64,000 nucleotides of DNA from Siphlonurus alternatus (lineage: Eukaryota > Arthropoda > Insecta > Ephemeroptera > Siphlonuridae), in contig OX463778.1 of the NCBI GenBank assembly GCA_949825025.1, forward strand, positions 51,484,829-51,548,828. Reading direction: 5' to 3'. Made by a program: the position numbers and the translations under genes. Every line of letters begins with the position of its first letter. The stretch's first letter is position 1. Positions 51,510 to 62,614 of the stretch are shown in pieces. The notes beneath the pieces were generated by a model. It did no database searches. It was not told the DNA's origin and saw only the letters and a list, made by a program, of their open reading frames with translations.

Positions 51510-51894
51510 GGTAGAGATAACGTCGAACAGCTGTTCGACGTAATCCCCTTTGATTAACATGTAAACCTTAGCAAATTGACAAAAATTCTGAATTTTTTTT
51601 GAGAGGCAGATATTAGTGCCTAAAAGCCATAGCAAAAGTTTCAAAAACATTTAACGAGCCGATTTTTTTAAATTAATTTTTTAGTTTGGCTCTCCATGGG
51701 AAAGCCCTATGCTGAAAACTAAAAAAATTAATTAAAAAAAATCGGCTCGTTAAATCGTTTTTAAATTTTTTCTATGACTTTTAGGCACTAATATCTGCCT
51801 CTCAAAAAAATTTCAGAATTTTTGTCAATTTGCTAAGGTTTACATGTTAATCAAAGGGCATTACGTCGATCAGCTGTTCGGCGTTATCTCTACC
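51510..51894. mobile_element. TTAA-flanked fold-back MITE, 385 bp, copy 2
   Basis: Same length, orientation and sequence as 37402-37786 apart from a handful of substitutions, with TTAA at 51506-51509 and 51895-51898. The close identity implies recent transposition. Confidence 0.85.
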
Positions 51895-51899
51895 TTAAT

Positions 51900-53220
51900 T
51901 ATAACTCTCAAACACTATTTGAGGAGGGACGGGTGTCTAAAGAAAAATGTAATAAATTACAATGTCAAGATGTAAAACTTAGTATAAATAATGTTCAGTG
52001 AAACATTTCTTACTTTTTCTTAATCTTCTTGGTTTCATGTTTATAAAATATATTATTAAATGCATGTAAGGATTGTAAAAGAGGTATTTAACGTATGTAT
52101 TTTGAACACCAATTAATTTTGTGTAAGAATTGCAGCAGTTTTTTTTTAAACCAAGTAATAAAATTTGGTCATGTGCGCTAATATTTTACAATTAATGTCA
52201 AAAATTCTGCAAACAAATAGATCTTGACACCAAAATTACCTTATATCATGTATGACAACAAAGAAAAAGGTTATTGTATTTTATTATCTATACATATATT
52301 ATATTATGTACTTTAATTATTGAAATTAATTAGTTTGAGACAAAATTAATTTTTCATTATAAACATGCATGATATATTTTATTTGTGGCCTCGTTTAATA
52401 TTTATAAAAAGACAGTAACGATGAATAATACTTGTGTTATATAATAAAATAGGATTGATATTGCTATTTTGAAGTTCAAAATTATTTTAATAAAATCTCT
52501 CTTAATTGCATTCAGGTTGTATTTTAGGTTTAATGCACCCGCATTGTTTGAGTGAGGCCTTGTGGTGAGCTCACAAATTATTTTCCCAAACAGCTTTATA
52601 CAGTGAATCGACTGGTTGATTCTATTGCAGCCTCGTGCATTCCAAGCTAAGAAGTATAATTCTGATGTAATAATATAGGTATAATCCAAAAATGATTTTT
52701 TCTTTTGTTTTTCACGTGCAGTAATAATTTATTGTGATTGATATTAAAATTTATGTATAATTATATATAGTAAAAGAAGTTTATTAAAATGCAAGATATT
52801 CATTTTCTTCGTGATATATGAATTTTTTGTTTTATACCATAATATTTTTCTTTCGTTACTCATTAACACATATTTAAGTAAAAATATTATACACCAACAA
52901 CAGTCTATTAATAAACAGTAAGCACCCAGCAGACACCCAGACTATTTTTATTTGGAGAGAGTGAGTAAATAGTTACAAACCCTCAATCAAATATTATTAC
53001 AGTTATCACATGTCAACCGTGAAAGTTATATATCGAAAATATCGTCTTCATACTGTAAATATACGAAGAGTGTTATAAAACCCAATTATGAATTATTGTG
53101 AAAATAACGTTTTAAGCCACACAAAGAATTCGTTAGCTGGAAATATAATTATATGAAAAATGTATAATTAATGATATTTAAGTGTCAGTTTAAACATATA
53201 AAAGTTTAAAAAAATAACAT
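51900..53220. other. AT-rich non-coding stretch
   Basis: No gene or bounded element seen; the 95-codon minus frame at 52402-52689 has no splice or domain support. Confidence 0.4.
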
Positions 53221-53420
53221 ATAATATAATATAATATAATATAATATAATATAATATAATATAATATAATATAATATAATATAATATAATATAATATAAT
53301 ATAATATAATATAATATAATATAATATAATATAATATAATATAATATAATATAATATAATATAATATAATATAATATAATATAATATAATATAATATAAT
53401 ATAATATAATATAATATAAT
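53221..53420. repeat. (ATAAT)40 minisatellite
   Basis: Forty uninterrupted copies of the pentamer ATAAT, 200 bases. Apparent Tyr-Ile-Leu repeat proteins on the minus strand are translations of this array. Confidence 0.98.
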
Positions 53421-54277
53421 AATAATATACATAATAAATATATATATATGAATATATATTATACAGAATCAAAAAAGAATATAATATGAATTAATATTAA
53501 GAAATTATCGAAATAAAATAAAGTTCCTGCATCTGTTGTTTCAACTATATATATACTTAATTAATAAAAATAAAAAGATTTTAAACTTAAACCTATTAAT
53601 TACAGTCTGTAATCTAGAACATACACGTGGGAAAAGAGTAATACATGGTTTGATTTTTGATTTTTGCACTTTCGCATTTTTAAGCACGTGATTATTATTT
53701 ATTTATAGTTTTTTTAAATTCTTATACTACTTACTCAAAAAAGAATAATTTAAAAATATTTTTGCAGAATGAATCTTGCTCGTTCAATAAATTCATTTTG
53801 AAAATGCTTTTGATATAAAATATTAAAAAAAAAAACTTGGAGGGGGGGGTAAAAATAATTTTAATGTTTATTTGTAATAGGTACATGCAATACAGACACA
53901 AAATCGAAGGGCCTGAATTAACCGACCGAAGTCTCAGATTTCACGAAATTAGAGTATGCCATGCAAAGCGCATTAATTCTGCTCTTAATTGTCTTTTTCG
54001 GAAACGCATTTTCCAAAAGCCTTTTCCTTTATCATCATTTTTGTATGCCGTGTGTCCAAACATTCAACAACCCAAGAAATAAAAACTGTTTTGGGTTTAA
54101 TTAATTAAAAAATAAAATATGTAGTATATTATACAATATGATGCTTTAAAATTCCTTTATGTGATGATAAATGGATAGCCGACATGATTTTTTATTGTAT
54201 TAAAGAATGAGAATTACCAATTATGTGTATAAATACTGTAAATAGCATATTTTAGCATTACAATAATTTTGATTGAA

Positions 54278-54379
<102 letters not shown>

Positions 54380-54593
54380 TGATGCTTAACATAAACAAAT
54401 CAACTATAAACTGAATAGTTGTTTTGCCTGTTAATTAGAAGCAGAATTGTCATCATGTATAAATATTCATATAATTAAAATATAAATTTATTGTTTTAAA
54501 ACTTTCATTTCAAATTTGGGCCATGTCTTCAGCAAATTATCTGTCTGGAGAGTCGCCAGCTAGGACCACTTTGATCTGCCAGTCAGAAAAGGT

Positions 54594-54863
54594 CTAAGTA
54601 CGTACATCACTGACAAGCTGGGGCGAGGCCGTCATGGTGGATCTAGCCACCGTTCTCATTCCGTCGCGGCTCAGGGGGGATATAGGCATGTCGACAAGGA
54701 CGTTGTTTGAACCGGGAAATGGCGAGCCAGCAGCAGCAACAAGTACCGAGTAGTATGCCGTGCCCGTAGCTTGTTGCGGTGCGACGTCACGCCAGCCGAG
54801 ACGTACGCGAGGAAACAAAACTTTCACTCTGACATCGTCGTAGTTGCTTGGACACCGAAACAC
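54594..54863 (-). CDS. protein-like 89-codon frame, candidate exon
   Basis: A minus-strand frame free of stops runs upstream to about 54900 and down to a TAG at 54594. It reads PSNYDDVRVKVLFPRVRLGW, then RDVAPQQATGTAYYSVLVAA, then SPFPGSNNVLVDMPISPLS. A donor DVRT-proximal GAT|GTACGT lies near the end, and an acceptor CACCTTCTTCAG lies upstream. Alternating hydrophobic and polar residues suggest beta structure. The block is GC-rich with balanced codon use. Among the desert pockets this has the best coding look, but no family is recognised and no partner exon is fixed. Confidence 0.35.
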   Translation of the reverse strand: MFRCPSNYDDVRVKVLFPRVRLGWRDVAPQQATGTAYYSVLVAAAGSPFPGSNNVLVDMPISPLSRDGMRTVARSTMTASPQLVSDVRT

Positions 54864-54869
54864 GAGATA

Positions 54870-55670
54870 TATAATATATATATATAAGCTGCAGCCTACT
54901 TCTGAAGAAGGTGCTTATTAGTCTTATAATTATTATCTATATATATGGCGTGTTTCATTTTAAAACCAAATTTAGGTGGATTTTTTTTAAACATTTTTAT
55001 TTAACATATATATATAGTGATTATATAGTGTATTAATTATACTTTTTGATATAAAAATGTTTTAAATATATATTATTGGATATATAAAGACGATTATTAT
55101 TATTTTTTTATATTATAATTCTAAATAATAGTTCTATTAAGATATAAACGTTAAAGTCAGTAAAATTGCATACAATTTAATTATAACTATACCGGACTGC
55201 GCATTTTTAAAATTTAAGTGTTAGTACCATAGAACTTTAACTCTTCTATCAAATTATAACTATTTAATATAGTTATTTCAGTAATTTCACTGTCCACTAA
55301 TTGGTGTCCGACGAAGATAAATTTTATATTTCATATATGTTATTATTTTGTTTCTATATTATTGAATTTTACGCGCTATTTCGAAGTGTACTGTACATCG
55401 TGTACATTTGTACGCGTGCATATAAAATATAATATTGTATATTATAAAATTATATAATAATAATTATATATGACATGATTGTCAATAAAAAAGAAAGAAA
55501 AATAATTATATGTATATTTCCCATACCCGCAGAATAAAATCGTTAAATTATCACCAAAAGTCTTAAATTCGCATGCAAAATTTATAAATATCATATCAGT
55601 GATCCAATGCAAATTATATGTCGATCACGTCATCGTCACGTGTTCGAGATGTTATCAAGTCTCTTCATGA
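54870..55670. other. AT-rich non-coding stretch
   Basis: No gene or bounded repeat seen. Confidence 0.45.
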
Positions 55671-55678
55671 GACGTTTA

Positions 55679-55844
55679 CAGGCGCCGCGGATCCAGAAAA
55701 AATTTTCGGGGGGGGGGGGGGGGACTGCCTCCATAAGCAGGCCAATGCTAAAAAAAAAAAAAATGGAGTGGGGGAAATGCCTATATTGCCCATGGTAAAT
55801 CCAAAATTTCGGGGTAAACCCCCCCCCCCCTGGATCCGCGCCTG
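55679..55844. mobile_element. hAT-type MITE, 166 bp, exact 8-bp TSD
   Basis: The target duplication GACGTTTA lies at 55671-55678 and 55845-55852. The termini are CAGGCGC...GGATCCAG and CTGGATCCGCGCCTG. The left end has two extra bases, CC. Long G and C runs lie just inside. An 8-bp duplication and CAG termini are hAT-superfamily hallmarks. Confidence 0.92.
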
Positions 55845-55930
55845 GACGTTTATATAGAATAATTATATTATATATATAAGCAAACTTTTTTATATCTTCG
55901 ACTTTTGACGATAATTAATTAAGCGCAATT

Positions 55931-56118
55931 CAGGGGCGGATCCAGCCCGCGGCTTTGGGGGGGGGGGGGGCGGTGCCCTATCCCGCAATGTTAAATTTTG
56001 GAGTGGGAGGGGGGCGATGGGTGGGGGGTGGTAATACCTTCAATGTATTTTGGGACCTTTGGAGGGGGGGGGGGGGATATCGCCCCCATCGCCCCCCCCC
56101 CCCTTGGATCCGCGCCTG
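55931..56118. mobile_element. hAT-type MITE, 188 bp, exact 8-bp TSD
   Basis: The target duplication GCGCAATT lies at 55923-55930 and 56119-56126. The termini are CAGGGGCGGATCCAG and TTGGATCCGCGCCTG. The interior is dominated by G runs and C runs. It is a second member of the same family, 86 bases from the first. Confidence 0.92.
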
Positions 56119-56415
56119 GCGCAATTTGTATATTATATAGTCTCTAGCTGTGATTTATTTTATAGATTTTAAATTTTACAACAAATAAATTGAAAAAATA
56201 AAAATAAATAAATAAAAAATAACAATATTCATCAGTGACATTGCAGCTATAAGGTATTGCGTGCGCCAATATATAACTTAAAATTAATGTAATATGAACT
56301 TTAAAACATTTTCATTACGATTAACCCAGTTTTAAATAACAAAATAATTGGGTAATAAAGATGAGATGAAAAAAAAAAAGTGCAATAGAACTATGAAGTA
56401 TTGAAGCACGTTCTT

Positions 56416-56742
56416 TTAATATATAGTTACTATATATATAGGTATATAGCCTACTTGTGACGAGATCACGCATTGTTTTTCTGGTGGGTTACGGCAAAGA
56501 AAGAATCGGTTAGCGCCGCGCCAGTGCCGCGTAGGAATGACTTGAGTTGAGTCATGTGGGGTAGGAGGAGGAGGCAATTTGCGTGGGCAGCCGGGTGGAT
56601 CGCGCGCTACAGAGAAGAAAGTTTCGGGGCGATGTCGAGTGTGACTACCGCGACTGGTAGTACCATGCACACTTCGTCAAAATATCGTGGACCCCACATG
56701 AACGCAGGCACAACAAAAAACTTGTTATATTTTTTACAATAA
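56416..56742. other. GC pocket with frames on both strands
   Basis: The plus frame from an ATG at 56554 reads MWGRRRRQFAWAAGWIARYR, then EESFGAMSSVTTATGS, 62 codons. The minus frame (56416-56670) is also open and Pro/Arg-rich. No good splice pair was found. Confidence 0.2.
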
Positions 56743-57294
56743 AATAATGATTTTTAATTAATTAAAAAAAAAAAAAACACTACTCGATCTGTACCCTAGT
56801 CGAAAAATTACCACTTAGCACTCTTATTTTTGGACTAGGGTACGTTCTATAATCAATAAATTTGAAAATTAGCACGTATTACTTAATCGAAAGACTATAA
56901 TATATCTATATATGATGATATATATTTATTATATAATTATAATCATACATACACCTGTTACTGCAAATATCAATAAAAAAAATATTGCACTATATATAGT
57001 AAAAAGGCTAAAAGCAGTTTTGAATATTTAAAAAAATATACTTCTTTTTTAAATGCCAGTGCATGAATAATATTGATGTCATATATTATGTGTTTTAAGG
57101 ATTTATAAAATAAACATGCTGTGACATATATTCACATATGCATAAGGATGATGAGTTAGATTTAGAAGATGTAAATATGTATTATATTATTATATACACT
57201 AGCTATAATAATATATATTACTATAGATATATATATATAACCTGTATGCGTGGGGGAGGTACATGATGTGGATAGTGCTTTTGACAGAGTCTCG

Positions 57295-57609
57295 TCAGAT
57301 CAATATGGATTGGGTCAAGCAATTTTTAAAAGTTTTCCAACCAGGGGTAATTAAATTGTCACACATTTCCACTATGTGCTTCCCCTGGCTTTGGACCATA
57401 TTACAGTGACGGCCGGTCCATTGACAAAAGTTGTAGCATCCATCCTGGCTGTGGTTTTCACGTTTCCCTCGCACAGTCACAGGCAAATGCCGGGATGAAT
57501 TGCAAGGCCGTGGCCGCCCCGATGAAGTGCACAAAACGCTCAAGTTCGGGTTTTGGATGATTCGAGATTTCATATACTCACAGTCAGTATTATAGTAAAA
57601 GATAAGCAA
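57295..57609 (-). CDS. unidentified Cys/His-bearing open frame
   Basis: A minus-strand frame of 104 codons contains RIIQNPNLSVLCTSSGRPRP, HLPVTVRGKRENHSQDGCYN, FCQWTGRHCNMVQSQGKHIV and EMCDNLITPGWKTFKNCL. Codon use is mixed and the region is GC-richer than its flanks. Spaced Cys and His residues recall the Cys-rich C-terminal domain of transposases such as piggyBac types, but spacing does not match convincingly. It may be a decayed transposon gene or an exon of an unknown gene. The frame opens with A/T-derived residues, so the true start is unclear. Confidence 0.35.
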   Translation of the reverse strand: MLIFYYNTDCEYMKSRIIQNPNLSVLCTSSGRPRPCNSSRHLPVTVRGKRENHSQDGCYNFCQWTGRHCNMVQSQGKHIVEMCDNLITPGWKTFKNCLTQSILI

Positions 57610-58119
57610 GAAAAATTAACATAATTATGGTTTCATATATAAATATATACATACAGTATATTATATATAATATATAACCTATAACCTGTACAAAGTTCAA
57701 CTTAAAATTCTGAGTATACTGCACATGTTTTTGAAGCATAAAATAATATATCTCTATAATATATATATTTAAGAAAATAAAGTACAATAATATATAATAA
57801 TGTTTTAATTTAAAAAATGTTAGTCACTATCTTTCTTTTTTTTAAAAAAATTATAATGCGCAATTTTTCTTACTTTTTTTTTAGCATAATAATATATATT
57901 ACAGAACATTGTAATTATATTCTACATGTTATTCTATATAATATTATATTAAATAATTTGTTTTAACAATTTGTTTCTAATGTAGCAATGTCCCAAAATT
58001 TGTGTCAAAAAAGGTAGTGTTGTAAAGTAATTAATTAAGAAAGTATTATAAAATCCATGCAAGAAGATAATAAAATATCTTTCACACTCACATCAGTGGC
58101 TTGGAACGGTGTTGCAGAT
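57610..58119. other. AT-rich 3' flank of the carbonic anhydrase gene
   Basis: Downstream of the minus-strand stop. It probably contains the 3' untranslated region; no coding sequence is convincing. Confidence 0.45.
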
Positions 58120-61079
58120 CTAGGAGTAGTAGCGTTTGATTTCCTTGAGAATGGAACGAACAGTGAAGTCATTGATCTCGATGAAGCGTTTCTGCTGGCG
58201 ACTGAAGTAGTAGACATCACCCGTGTAGATGTCGAACCATAGAGCATGCAAGTGCAGATCATTGGTCTCCAGCCGTCGTTTCAGAAACCCGTGGCTTGCA
58301 ATATTCTGCAGCTGCTGCAGACAGTTCACCTACGGACACCAAACCTCATCAACCAGACAGAACGAGAGAGCTAAAGAAGGAAAAGATTCAACAGTTCTAG
58401 TAGCTATAACATATTCAGTATGTAGCTCTACCATAGATTATTATGTTGAAATTGAATGCACCTCTCTCCGTAAAATAATATTATGAAGTCCTCTAAATTA
58501 ACTGACATTAAAGATGGCTTATAGTGAGCTTGCTTCCAAAACAAGAAATAAAATTGTTAGAAACTGTACGTCATTTTATTTTATGGCTGATTTTAATGTG
58601 TTTGTAATTTTTTCTTAGCGCTAGTCCTGAAATAAATTAATTTTAGCTTTCTCTATAAAAATTAAATTACTGTAGTAAAAATATTTTGGTACCCTACTCT
58701 TGATAGCTTTATATTGTATGACTTGTATCTGCTGTAAATGATTTGGTTATGTACAACATTTTGGCTATCTCACCTGGGAAAGCTTATCTTCAACTGCAAA
58801 CTTGTTGTCTGGGTCAATATATGCCACAAATTTCCTCATGGGGGTTTCTGCCTGGAACATGACGGGTTGGCTGAAGTCGGTAGACGCCAGCTGCTCAAAC
58901 TTCTCAAGAGACGTATCTGCATGTCGGCATAGCCAGGCACACAACGGAGACTTACGGCGGTTCTCCTGAGATGACAGCTCCTCATCTCGCAACTGGTGGA
59001 GCATGTTCATTGCCTGCAAACACCAACACCCTATAGTTATATAAACACTATTATAGTTAAATGTGTTCTTATTGATGCCTAACTTGTTTTCTAATGATTA
59101 TAAATTTAAATTGAAATTAAATTTGGCTGGTTATAACCAACGGCAGAACTTGTTTTTTCAACATTGTTCACAGTGCTCTCTGGGGCTCCTAATACCCAGT
59201 CTGCACTCTAGACAAAGAAGTACTGTTTTTAAATGGGGCACGTATGTTTTTGCACAACATTCCGCGGTCTTATGACCCCAGCGGAGTATAGCCAGCCATA
59301 AATTCCAAACACGGCAGACTTTTCGTGACTTGAGATGGGTGTGACTGCAGTAGCTGTGGCTACTAGATAAAGGAGTTGGTAGGAGGAAGGCAGCTTAAGC
59401 TTAAGCTGCCTTCCTCCTACCAACTCCTTTATATCTAGTAGCCACGGCTACTGCAGTCACACCCATCTCAAGTCACGAAAAGTCTGCCGTGTTTGGAATT
59501 TGAACTGGGGACCTCTCTGACAAGAGTCAGGCACACTAACCACTACAGCAATTAAATTTAAAAATATATGATTACCAATTAGTTCATAGCACTGGTGTAT
59601 TAACATGATGATCTACTTAAATTTTTATAATTTATAATAAAGATAAATAAAAATCAAAGGTTGAATCACCTTGCAGTCAGAGTGCCCGCAGACTATGACG
59701 TGTTTGATGTCATTGATAATGCAGCCAAGCTCCAGTGCTGCAGGCTCTGTGGTGTATACTTCATTGACAAAGTGTTGTGAGTGAGGAATCAAGTTCCCTG
59801 CATTACGCACTGGATGGACAGAGGGAAAACAAATTCACAAAACACATTTAAAAGTAATAACAACTACAATAGCTATATATAGCAGTTTATAGACACCATA
59901 TTAGATATATACTTGGGTGTTATATGAAAATATTAATTGCCTTAATTTCATGCAATGAAGGATAAAAAACAAATATATTATGGTATCGTCAAGAGTATAT
60001 TATTATCATAAACAATTAAATAACAAAATAAATATATATAGCGCTGCTACTCTTGTGCCCATGCAAGGGATACACCATACTCTTCAGGTGCGGATCCAGG
60101 GGGGGGGGGGGGCTGCAGCATCCAGCCAAAATTTTGGATTTAACATGGACAATATAAGCATTTTCCCCATTCTATTTTTTTAACATTAATATATATTGGC
60201 CTTTTATATGGAGACAGACTTCTACGAAATTTGGTCCTGGATCCGCGCCTGACATACTGTTCCCAAGCTAATTTGATGCGCCCTGGTTGTTTGTGAACCC
60301 ATCTTCCTATACTGCTTAGATTTTGTGGGCCACCTCTTCCAAATCAAAAGTCAACCTTTGCAACAAATGCCAATTAACACACTGATCTATATCGTCTCTG
60401 CAACACAGACATAATATATAGAGCCAATAATTAAGAGCTCGCAGTCTTATAGCTCATGAATAAGCAAGGTACACAAAAGGGCTATATAAATATAATATGT
60501 TATAAATGACAAGTTTAAACTAAAAAAAAAAAAGGTAAAAAGGTAACATATATTTTATTATCAGAAACTGCATGCATAAGTGGATTAATTGAGAATATTC
60601 ATTCCTAGCTGCAAGAGGCTTAATTGTTGTATATGCATAAAATAGTAATAATATAGCCACTTACCAACAAACATATCACCCACATTAGTCTCAGTAAAAC
60701 GGGTCGGAATCATTCGGCTGTCCATGCAGGTGAAAAACACTGCCTTTGGCTGAAAATAATTAATATATATTAAAATTTTGGGTCTTTAAAAATTAAATGA
60801 CTGCGCCAAATTGTTTGTTTACATGTACAGTGCTGCCAAACAGCTGTAAGAAAATCCATAAGAAACCATGGAAGTGGTGACTTTTTGAACTAGGGATAAA
60901 AATGGCTACCGTTTCAGTGCACTTGTTATATAAAACGATCAAAAGTCAAAAGTTTGCAGAGTAATTAAGAGTATATTTATAATTACCTCGGGGTTATCTC
61001 GAACTCTCTTAAACTGCTCGACCATCGTTAAACGTGTGTGATGGTGATATTTTATTACACCTCTAATAATTCGATCCAT
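58120..61079 (-). CDS. beta-carbonic anhydrase, complete five-exon gene
   Basis: It catalyses reversible CO2 hydration; animal beta enzymes are often mitochondrial. Exons are 60987-61079, 60665-60749, 59670-59809, 58774-59013 and 58120-58329. Each is bounded by GT-AG sites and all phases agree. The total is 768 bases, 255 residues plus stop, as expected for the family. Zinc ligands are Cys39 in FFTCMDSRM, His102 and Cys105 in VCGHSDCK; the catalytic dyad is Asp41-Arg43. Residues 60-68, VRNAGNLIP, are the conserved active-site strand. The start is the ATG giving MDRIIRGVIKYHHHTRL, with no upstream in-frame ATG seen. The C-terminal exon has ALWFDIYTGDVYYF, typical of this family. Introns 2 and 3 carry transposon insertions. 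Confidence 0.95.
59301..59500. mobile_element. palindromic element in carbonic anhydrase intron 3
   Basis: Two arms of about 100 bases meet head to head at 59399/59400 around AAGCTTAAGCTT. They differ only by a two-base insertion and one or two substitutions. Each arm includes GGCAGACTTTTCGTGACTTG or its complement. The right arm continues outward into a tRNA-like head, so this looks like an inverted duplication of a SINE body. Confidence 0.8.
59491..59552 (-). repeat. tRNA-related SINE head
   Basis: On the minus strand the order is a D-arm/A-box-like GTAGTGGTTAGTGTG, an anticodon-stem-like CTGACTCTTGTCAG and a B-box-like AGTTCAAATTCC. This resembles tRNA-Asp/Glu-type sequences with decay. 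No cloverleaf acceptor stem is intact, so it is a SINE head rather than a tRNA gene. Confidence 0.55.
60085..60251. mobile_element. hAT-type MITE, 167 bp, in carbonic anhydrase intron 2
   Basis: The ends are CAGGTGCGGATCCAGG and GGATCCGCGCCTG. ATACTCTT on the left and ATACTGTT on the right, displaced by two bases, look like a degraded 8-bp duplication. The interior differs from the two copies at 55.7-56.1 kb. Confidence 0.8.
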
Positions 61080-61936
61080 TCTGATAAAAAAGGCAGCTCT
61101 CCACCAGTAGCATGCGTTTCAGTCTAAATAAAAAATCCGCTACCAGGGTTCAAGAAACTCTACAAGCTGTCACCAACTGGAGTTGAAAAACGTCATCATT
61201 AAGCAAATTATTAATACATTATTTTTTAAGGCAATATCTTTATACAGTTTATACTGTTCCATAAATGGTGTGGTATAAAAATAGTTAATACATTCCACTT
61301 TTTTAATATATAACCTCGGCACCGGTACATATGCATATGCATACTGTACATGTATGCATACATACTGTACTGTATAATACCGGGTAATGCACATACTTAT
61401 AATGCTAAAAAATGACAAACAATAACAAAGTCGGAGCATCAAAGAACCACAAGTACGAAAATTCCTCAAATGGTATTATTTATTTTAAAAGAAAGAAAAG
61501 AAAAGGTGCTTCATTGTGGGATTCTGTCCTACCTTTCCCAGGTAAATATGCTGTCATATACATATTTTATATGCCATATGATGTATCATAATTATGCATA
61601 TCATGTATGATGGTATTTTTTTTTTTTAAGTTGAATAAAACATTAGAGTATGCATATACAGTGTGCATACACAATATTATAATATAGATTACACATACAT
61701 AATTATATCGTTTTGAGGCAAATGTGGCTTATACACCACGGTGGCACGCAATGTATGATATGCAATGTATGACTGTACATACAGCACTCAACATATTTTT
61801 AAACTTTTCATAACTCTTCGCCCCCACCACCCTGGCCGGCAACAAATTGTTGCTGGATCACTGCAAATTTACACAGTAATATTGACCTGAATGCAGTATG
61901 CATACGTATGATATAAAGGAGTTTTCACAAAAACGA
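61080..61936. other. upstream region of the carbonic anhydrase gene
   Basis: It holds the presumptive promoter on the minus strand. The stretch 61300-61920 is dense in TATGCATAC and CATATG palindromes. The 99-codon minus frame at 61170-61469 is low-complexity Tyr/Cys/Ile and not convincing. Confidence 0.4.
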
Positions 61937-62267
61937 AATGGAGTACCGACCTCAAAATTTTTTATTGCAGAAATGGATAGAGGATGAAAAGTTATGTTAC
62001 TCTGATTTTTTTCAGATTTTTTAGGGACCGGGAAGTATTGCTAAAAAGTTTTGGCGAGGTCGGGTTCGAATCCACGTCCCTTTTGGGTCCTGTCTTTTAT
62101 TAAGAGAGGCGGCAAGAGACGGCACTTTTTCTGCACTTTCAATAATTTTTAAAAAATAGTTGCCGGGCTCTAAAAAATCTGAAAAAAATTAGAGTAGCAT
62201 CGGGTAGCATAACTTTGCACCCTCTATCCATTTCTGCAATAAAAAAATTCGAGGTCGGTACTTCCAT
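61937..62267 (+). mobile_element. inverted-repeat element with tRNA B-box, copy 2
   Basis: The ends read AATGGAGTACCGACCTC and GAGGTCGGTACTTCCAT. The perfect B-box GGTTCGAATCC is at about 62063. It is the inverted counterpart of 29605-29925, with small differences and a short internal duplication (TAGCATCGGGTAGCAT). It lies directly upstream of the non-LTR element. Confidence 0.75.
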
Positions 62268-62390
62268 CATTTGCTACGGCATTAATCAAACTAGTCTTGA
62301 TTTTCTTCCATAATTACAGTACATAATGATATTTTCTGCATTGTGTTGTGGCTTAATTAATTAACTCCATTTAGTTATATTTAAGACTTA

Positions 62391-62612
62391 ATGTGTGATC
62401 TTTATGAAGATCACATTCCTGATAACATTCCTGAAAAAATGTTAAGGATTGCTAATGCAATCATTAAGGAAGTTTGTAGTGTAATGGGTATCCAAGTCGA
62501 AGATCCTTGGATACCTTTCTCAAATAAAGCAGAAAGGCAGGGAGATCGTTGGCTTACGCCGAACAAAGCAGGTAGGGTGCTAGGCAATTTTCTCAGTGAC
62601 CTTTGTCACTGA
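62391..62612 (+). CDS. short leader ORF of the non-LTR retrotransposon
   Basis: 73 codons from an ATG: it reads DHIPDNIPEKMLRIANAI, then KEVCSVMGIQVEDPWIPF, and GDRWLTPNKAGRVL. It ends in TGA in the same frame as the endonuclease ORF that follows without a gap. It could be the truncated N-terminal part of that ORF or the C-terminus of an ORF1. No zinc knuckle is seen. Confidence 0.5.
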   Translation: MCDLYEDHIPDNIPEKMLRIANAIIKEVCSVMGIQVEDPWIPFSNKAERQGDRWLTPNKAGRVLGNFLSDLCH

Positions 62613-62614
62613 GA
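62591..62614. repeat. perfect hairpin over the leader stop codon
   Basis: TCTCAGTGAC, loop CTTT, GTCACTGAGA. The TGA stop at 62610-62612 lies in the right arm. Confidence 0.85.

Noticed and set aside
53190..53472. Tyr-Ile-Leu repeat proteins of 80-88 codons
   Set aside because: Translations of the ATAAT array in different frames.
55607..56140. Gly/Pro-rich plus-strand ORFs
   Set aside because: They lie in hAT MITEs and arise from the G and C runs.
61170..61469. 99-codon minus ORF upstream of carbonic anhydrase
   Set aside because: Starts at a non-ATG codon, is Tyr/Cys/Ile-rich from palindromic A/T DNA, and lacks splice or domain support.
62040..62100. Possible tRNA gene at the GGTTCGAATCC box
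   Set aside because: The T-stem does not pair fully and no acceptor stem or A-box arrangement was found; it is inside a transposable element.
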